Source of the DNA: Tenebrio molitor | Lineage: Eukaryota > Arthropoda > Insecta > Coleoptera > Tenebrionidae | Assembly: GCF_963966145.1 (NCBI RefSeq) | Contig: NC_091052.1 | Span: forward strand, 11,408,001 to 11,472,000 | DNA length: 64,000 nucleotides | Direction of reading: 5' to 3' | Shown here: in pieces, positions 57,299-64,000 of the stretch | Layout of the letters: each line of letters starts with the position of its first letter | How positions within the stretch are numbered: position 1 is the first letter of the stretch | Program-made: the position numbers and the translations under genes | Notes under the pieces: model-generated | Databases searched by the model: none | What the model saw: the letters and a program-made list of their open reading frames with translations, nothing else | Told to the model about the DNA's origin: nothing

Positions 57299-57846
57299 TA
57301 TATACCATTCATGGTTATTTCAAATTCGGACTATCTATGAAAATCTGACATTTTAGTTGGTAGTATTGTGATTTGTCATAATAAATCTATTTTAGGTTAT
57401 AATTCAACCGAACACTGCTTCCAGGTTGTTACATTTTTTAAATAATTGAACGTATTAGGAACAAAATCGTAAAATTGTAATTGAAATGAAACATACATAT
57501 TTGTAGGGCAGTTCTGGGTAAATTCTTATTAACTAAATTAATGACGGAATTGACAACAATGCGAATATTTAAAAACGAAACGTCACATGACAGGACCTGA
57601 CGCCAATCTAACAAAAAAATATCTTGGCCTGCTGCGTGTTTAAAACAATCGCGAACGGCTTATAGGTGTGCTTATAAGGTATTTGGAATTTATGACAGAT
57701 TTCTCACTAAAGTACATTTCAATCATAAATTTTAAGCATCCTTGAGTGTGACAGTCCACATGTAAAACATCTAAAACTTTCCAAATGTATTGTGGGTTGC
57801 ATTTTCAATTTCGTTGGACTCATTATCACTCGTGAAATATCCTGTA

Positions 57847-59527
57847 CAATGATCATTTTCGAAATTACTGTTAAAGGTAGAGATTCGCAGATTTGCCAGT
57901 TCTTCTCGTCACAGTTGGATTTATAAAACATAGTTTTTACTTTCCAGCTAGATTACGAAATATATTTGATATTAATTTTACGATTACAGTTATTTTACGC
58001 ATACAACAAAATCTGCTAAATAGTCTTAACATATCTTTTCATTTCAAAGCATACTAGAGTTATCTAACGATATTTACTTATTTATCCAATTAATAATAAT
58101 CTACTAATTATCAAAATAAATGCCAGAGATATAGATATGAGATTTGTTTCATGCTTGTCATAAATCAATCTAAAATTTTTTTGTATCTCCCCAACAGAGA
58201 TATCGATAGCGAGAGCGGTGTTTATTAAAAAAATTCGGCGTTGTTTTAATTTAGACAACTCAACCTGACAAACCTGATTTATCAAGCTCGTTTGATAAAA
58301 GAAACATCAAGATTTCTTTTTAAAATTTGTTTGGTAATTTTCACGATTGTGTTGCGATGTGTGCCAGAAAACTTGTTACATTTACCCCAAGTTTTTTTTT
58401 TTGCATGAATGGAGGTGTAAAGCTAGTAAAACAGTCCCGAGGAACCTCTCGCTTCGTGAATGAAGATAAATGTTTAATAACCGCAAGTATACAAGTGGTC
58501 CGAAAGTTTGGGTGAAACTTGTGAAAATTTAGTGAACCGATCGAGTCCCGAACAGCGAGCTTTTAAATTATTGATAAACTCGAATCGCCCCCGGTTCCCG
58601 CAAAACCGATTGGATCATTGAATCTTGACCCCCGAAGACTCATCAGGCCGTTTAGAATTTTCCAGGGGACGGGAATTAGACGAATTCGTCGAGATGCGAT
58701 GTAAAACAAGGTGCACCAGCTTGGATTTATTTCCAAGCGGTTGAGTCGTCAGCTTGCGGCTTCTTTTTGAATTTTTTGTCGCTCGGAGTTAAATGGCGGT
58801 TGTTGTTTAGTTAGCTGAAATCGCGAATTAAAAATGAGCTTTAAGCTCCTTTTAAAAACAAACAGACCGGCCGCTCGCCTATTTAGGATTTTCTACGTTA
58901 CGACTAAATAACAAAAACAAAATGTCCCTAGTTCTGGCAACATGAATTTACGCTTTAGTAAAACAAGGTGCGAATTAGGAAAAACGGCCGTGGGATATAC
59001 GAACGGATTGGTAGAGGGGGCGCATGCTCCGAATTTCAGGATCCTGAAAACTGAAATACGAGCGGTATTGTGGAGGAAAGCCAGTTCAGGACACGACCTC
59101 GCACCCGGACTATCCGCACTCGCTCCGGGAGTAGCCGTCGTGCTGGTACAACCCTGTTGGGAGACCCGTTCAAGGACGTCCGGAATCGCCGGATTAACTA
59201 TTTCGGCGCGCGGTAATTAACCAGTTTCGGCGACTCAAAGACCATAGATAAATCATCCGGCGAAATAACCCCAAACGGATTATCATCCCCGGCAAAAACG
59301 TTATAATTTTGTTCCACTCGGGCTAACAGTTTTCATTTGAGCGGATAAATCAGAAACCACTTGTTACTGGTGATTTATGTGGAGGACTGGAACTGCAAAC
59401 AAAGTAGTGCGGAGCAGAAGATCCGATCGATTGCTAATACCGGAGTGCATGCTTTTATGTCACGTGACATATTACAAGTGTTCCGGATTATTTAGAATGT
59501 AAGTTGGGCGACACGGGCGGCGAAGCG
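57847..59527. other. Upstream region of the signal-peptide gene
   Basis: AT-rich to about 58.5 kb, then GC-richer. The 92-residue frame at 58942-59220 shows no domain and is not called. The last hundreds of bases are probably 5' UTR and promoter of the exon at 59528. Confidence 0.35.
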
Positions 59528-59618
59528 ATGGCGAGAAAAACTCCCTTCTGGAGAGGTGTCTGGCTCCTCCTCGTTCCGATAACTTCCCTGATGGTGACGT
59601 CCCTGCAGGCCTTTCAAG
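59528..59618 (+). CDS. First coding exon with signal peptide; rest outside window
   Basis: The ATG at 59528 (context GCGATGGCG) opens 30 codons: a short basic head (ARKTPFWRG), a hydrophobic stretch (VWLLLVPITSLMVTSLQA) ending in a plausible signal-peptidase site, and Phe-Gln. The exon then ends in phase 1 at a strong donor (CAAG followed by GTAAGT). An exon holding little more than a signal peptide, followed by a very long intron, is common in insect cell-surface genes, for example immunoglobulin-superfamily receptors. No further exon is visible in the remaining 4.4 kb, so the family cannot be named. The TTG 24 bases upstream in the same frame was rejected as a start. Confidence 0.6.
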
Positions 59619-62600
59619 GTAAGTCGACGATCGAATTCAATTTTGCTATTTTCGAAACGGTGTCGACGTTCAAACAACAAAATAGAACTCCAGATTCGGG
59701 ACCATTAAACTCTTCATTCGGCCGGCTCGGATCGGATTTTTCGAAACTGTTCTGTTCACGGAGTCGATTCCATTCACTTCGCATTTATAAAATCGAATTG
59801 GATTTGTGAAAATGTAACAAAAACGTCGATCCGAACCGATGGAATTGTGCTCGTGGACATGTGTTCCCCTGCTATGTAAGATTATTATCAGGAAGGAATT
59901 ATGTTATTGCTTAACGATCAAGGCCACGAAACTAACATTTTTTTTTCTTTTAGGAAAGAATACCGTTCGCGTGTGCTCTAATTCTCCACACAAATATTTT
60001 ATTCCGCTGTCGGAATAATAATAAATTAGTAGTTTACTCCTTATCAGCTTTCACGACTATTCATCCAGAAGCCTTGTTCTTTCATTCTTTGATACCACCA
60101 CGACTTGAATTTTTGAAACAGATAGAATAAATTCGATGTGGCTGTTTTCTCCATTCGTTTTTTATTAATTTTTTTGCTTTCGTAATAGTAATAAACCTAA
60201 ATGTCGACTACCTCACCACATTTTGTTTTCTAATATGGATAATTCCCCACAAGTTCTTTTTTTGTTTAGTAAGTATTGAGAAAAATTGGTTTTTGACTTC
60301 TTTAACTCAACTAATAAGCGAGCTACGAGCACTGAAAGTGTAAGGAGAAAGCTTTTTAATATCTTTGAAACCACTTAATCAATCTTCATAAAATTTTAAC
60401 TAAACTAAAGTAAGCTGTTTTGCACTCCGGTTACAAGATCGTTGTGAAGAATGTTTACCTCCAGTTTATGTACTCCCCTTTCAGTTTTTAATATATCGAA
60501 AGCCTAAATAAAAATCTGATCGAGAGTGCTTGGCGAAATTTAATGCATCTCCGGCATAACAGGTTACATTTGGGTCAATGACAAACCAACTTTTTGTAAT
60601 AAATGCCTTTTGTTACATGTGTAGTGATTTTGGGAAAACTTTTTTTTTTATAAAAATGGAGTAAAAAAAATAAACTTGACAACAATGACAGCAGTGGCAG
60701 TTCATAAACTACAAGCTACGACATACTGGAAATAATGAGAACTTGTGAGAAAGCACTCTTTTGTGCTTTTATGTGATTTTATTTACTATAAGGTTGTGAA
60801 AAAAGTTTCTCTGCCTTGACTATTCATTTAGGAGTAAAATATAAAAATAAAATAAATAGATAGCGCCTCAAGTTTCGCCTTTGACATATTTGAATTTGAA
60901 GGTATCGAGCACTAAACGAAGTATGAGAAAAGTTTCTTGATCCATTCTTTTGAAGCGTTCACTTTGTTGTTACAAAAGTTAGAAAAATAATGGTCTACTA
61001 TACATATATTTTTTCACCCCATTAGTAGCGATTTGTTGGAAAACTCTTTTATTCCAGGAAAATCAACAAAGCACATGATTATATTTTAACCGAAAATATA
61101 CGAATTAATTATTTTAATGCAGTTTCTGTGAAAAATATAATTTAATTATAACTGCATATTTTTTAATTTTTAAGTGAAACATTCCGGAAATAGTGCATTT
61201 TATCTACTTACAGATAATACAGCAATTTTATGAAAAACCCAAGTACTGAAAGTACTCCAAATTTCTCATTTCTTTAGTGATTTTATTATGGATTTTTTCA
61301 GATATGTACGTTGATGCGTATGGAAAATAGTTTCACCCCATTTTCCGCTTCTTAACCCCGGGATCTCTCTTGGACATTTTCCATAACACCTCTTAACACG
61401 TATGGCACAAAAATGTTTCCCAAATCTTATCTCTCAGGTGCTGAATGGTCCAAGTTTTATTGAAACAGACGTGATCAAGTAACTCGAAACAAACGAATTT
61501 AATGGTGTCAAATCTGCTGGATTTGACAGCATAGACTCTGCTTTGCTGTAAAATCGGACAGATTTGACAGCACATTTTCAGATGAGTTTTCCTTTCAATT
61601 CAAATATTTATTATACATAAAACTTTTTACAATTAACCCGGAAAATGTTTATTACAGACTACGCAAAAAATTACGTAACAAATTTATTTCCTGCAAATTG
61701 TATTCTAAAACTGCGACGATAAATTCTTTGATGGCTAAACTGCTACCGAGCCACGTCAAAACCTAGAGCTTCTATTATTGTTCCAACCCTAGTGGTTCGA
61801 TTTATGCCCCATAATCTTGACCCCCATATTTAATTCACACCCCCTTTTAGAACTTTCTCCAATTTTATTATTTACAGTGATGTCCCACACGTCTGTCTGT
61901 GGTAGAATTGCGGTTGCCACCGCCGACAAGTGACACTTGCACCGACAAATTGTACAATTTTATCCACCGAGGTATTTACTAGCGTAAAGAAATGTTGCAG
62001 TTTCGCGAAAAGACCGAATAAAACATGCGAGAACAAACAATGGCTGCGAAAGCTGTGAAAAAGCAATTCGGATCTTTCAGTCCATTTTCATGGTCTGTAG
62101 GTTTGTGCCTTCCAATCATGCTGTCAATTGAAGCCAAGCGATCTTTAAACGACCCCACACACGGCGATAAGTGGAATGAAAGCTAGCAGTGACATGAGCC
62201 AAAGCCGTAGCAACCCCACAGGTACACGCGTAACGTGAAATTGCGTCGGCGGAAATCAAAAAGTGCAAATTTAAAGTGTCGCCATGAATTATTTTAATAT
62301 CGCTTTGATATTTTCCCGGCTATTTTTGTACAAGGCAATCATTAAAAAAACAGAGTGGGTACGTTTCAATCGGTGACATTTATCATTTAAACGTGGGGAT
62401 TTGTAACGCAAACCGTTTATCGATTATGCATTTAAGATAAATTCACAATAACAGACACGCACATGACTTTCATTTTATACTCGTATATTTCGATAATGTC
62501 CGCTTTTGCTGTTTCATTAGTAACGGTGTGCTAGAGTGGAAGCGATTACTGAAGGGATTGGATTAAAATACGAAATTAGACGTTTGATATTCAAAAGTCG

Positions 62601-64000
62601 AAATATCAGACAAAGAGAAATCAACGAAACGAGCTTCTGACCGTTTCAGGCTACCCAAAGCAGAAACAGATACATAAACACTGATAAAAATCATTCTTAC
62701 TCGTGTAAATGTTTACACCCACATTTACAACCTTTGCCTCAAGTAATTTTGATTTTTCGTTAACAATTCACTCGATTTGGTCGAAATTCGTTTCGTCTCT
62801 GCTTGAATAGAGCTAGATTAAACAGGATATTAATTATTACAAAACGTCCTATTAAGGGAAAACTGATAAAGCCGGGACAAAATAGACCCATCAAAATGCA
62901 CTAAAGTAATAATTATTATTGATTTCTTATTATGTATGATTAATGACATTCACGTAGCACACAACTAATAGCCAGAGCACCTCGTAACTGAAACTTTATT
63001 GCTTTTGAGTACATGTCGTCAGAATATAAACTAAATTGTCGATCCCACGACACGGAGTAATAAAAAAAACTTTTTCTTTTTTTCCTTGGAGCTTTAAACT
63101 GTGTCCCTGAGGGTAAACCTTACCGCATGTATTTCCTTTATATCTTTTATGGCAATTCCTTTAATGAACCGAACATTTTATGTGACCGATATCGCTACAT
63201 ACAAATTGTGCTGTTTTGTAAACTCTCGACCTCATAATGTTTCCACAGTTTTTAGACCGTCGACAATCATATTTTCCATCCACTTTTTAACTCCCTTAAA
63301 TCAGCAAGATTTGCGTACGATTCACATCAAATAAGACGAAAAACACTTAAAAATGAAATACAAGAGAAAACTTTTAGTAATCCGTTTGATTAAGTATTCC
63401 TTCTTCCCGGTCTTATTTTACATGAAAAACGTTTCCAAACCAGTGTAACACTTAAGACGATTTAATACTGCACCACTCGATTCGACACGATTTGCCAGTC
63501 TGAATCGCAAAATCTATTTATTAGATTTTTTTCAGGTGAGCACGCTCCTCCAAACAATTTATCCAATCGTTCTGAATGGGATTTTCTTTACGATCTGACT
63601 GCAAAATCGATCGACGGATTGACCCCATCAAATATAACGTTTGTATTTTCAAAGTAAATACTTTCTGAGTAAACCGTACAGATCAATGAGTCTTAAAAGC
63701 CAATTGCAGACAATAAACAGGTCGGTCGTGCCGCAACCCAAAATACACACATGTAGATAATTGGCCATTAAATGCTTCTCTGGCTGTAACCAATTTTACA
63801 CCGACTTGTTTGTCAAATTACCGCCGCGCGTAATTTCGAAGAACTTTCCATGTTTTATTCAAAAATCATTTCGTGTAAGTTGGTATTGATAGTACGTGAA
63901 GTCGGAGGGGAGAGTTTGCGAGTGGTAATATCGCCTTATATGAGATAAAGTTAGAAGCCTGGGCCATATCCACATATAACCCCACTTAAAGTTGACTATC
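59619..64000 (+). other. Presumed first intron, nothing coding seen
   Basis: AT-rich sequence without a coding exon, RNA gene or clear repeat. GTGAGCACGC near 63536 and a TTTTTTTCAG at 63526-63535 resemble splice signals but enclose no convincing frame. Confidence 0.35.

Larger units (their letters stand above)
55743..57844. mobile_element. CAGGGTATTTCACGAG-family element interrupted by nested insertions
   Basis: The left 400 bp (55743 to about 56150) closely match the 17015 element. A matching right end lies at 57785-57844 (ATGTATTGTGGGTTGC through CGTGAAATATCCTG), with TA on both outer sides. About 1.6 kb between them is foreign to the 17015 copy and holds at least two other inverted-repeat elements. 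It is possible that the two ends come from different copies. Confidence 0.6.

Overview
The window looks like nuclear DNA from an insect, most likely a beetle, although the order is an inference. It is AT-rich and gene-poor and carries spliceosomal introns. Its clearest gene is an arthropod-type clip-domain serine protease homologue. The intergenic space is full of short inverted-repeat DNA transposons of the kinds usual in insect genomes. I see no bacterial operon, CRISPR array, rRNA gene or convincing tRNA.

Confident genes. (1) A two-exon gene at 34280-35695 (+) encodes a secreted clip-domain serine protease homologue of 357 residues. Its catalytic Ser is replaced by Gly, so it is a pseudo-protease of the prophenoloxidase-activating-factor-2 type. 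(2) An intronless gene at 43708-45135 (-) encodes a 475-residue leucine-rich-repeat protein with an Elongin-BC-box-like motif near its N-terminus. (3) A signal-peptide first exon at 59528-59618 (+) belongs to a secreted or membrane protein whose other exons lie beyond the window. Weaker candidates are an internal coding exon near 52571-52795 (+), a 54-residue hydrophobic-leader peptide at 32414-32578 (-), and a very short start exon at 6344-6353 (-).

Layout. 0-8.5 kb: tandem TIR elements, a nested TA-inserting MITE with its empty site preserved, a perfect 106-bp palindrome inside another MITE, and fold-back repeats. 8.5-12.1 kb: mostly unique sequence. 12.1-18.5 kb: a degenerate satellite-like repeat broken up by MITEs. 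18.5-29 kb: mostly unique sequence with two well-delimited elements, one of them hAT-like with a perfect 8-bp target duplication. 29-31 kb: MITEs, one carrying a transposase C-terminal remnant. 31-36 kb: unique sequence and the protease homologue. 36-39.3 kb: a dense cluster of MITEs and hairpins. 39.3-45.3 kb: unique sequence and the LRR gene. 45.4-48 kb: repeats. 48-53.9 kb: mostly unique. 53.9-57.9 kb: hairpins, a second satellite cluster and nested TIR elements. 58-64 kb: the 5' end and first intron of the signal-peptide gene.

The genes do not obviously cooperate. The protease homologue would act in haemolymph in melanisation or Toll-type cascades. The LRR protein would act inside the cell, possibly as a ubiquitin-ligase substrate receptor. 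I found no new multi-gene system. The most unusual signals are the perfect palindrome, a set of hairpins that share an apical motif, and the well-preserved transposon insertion records.
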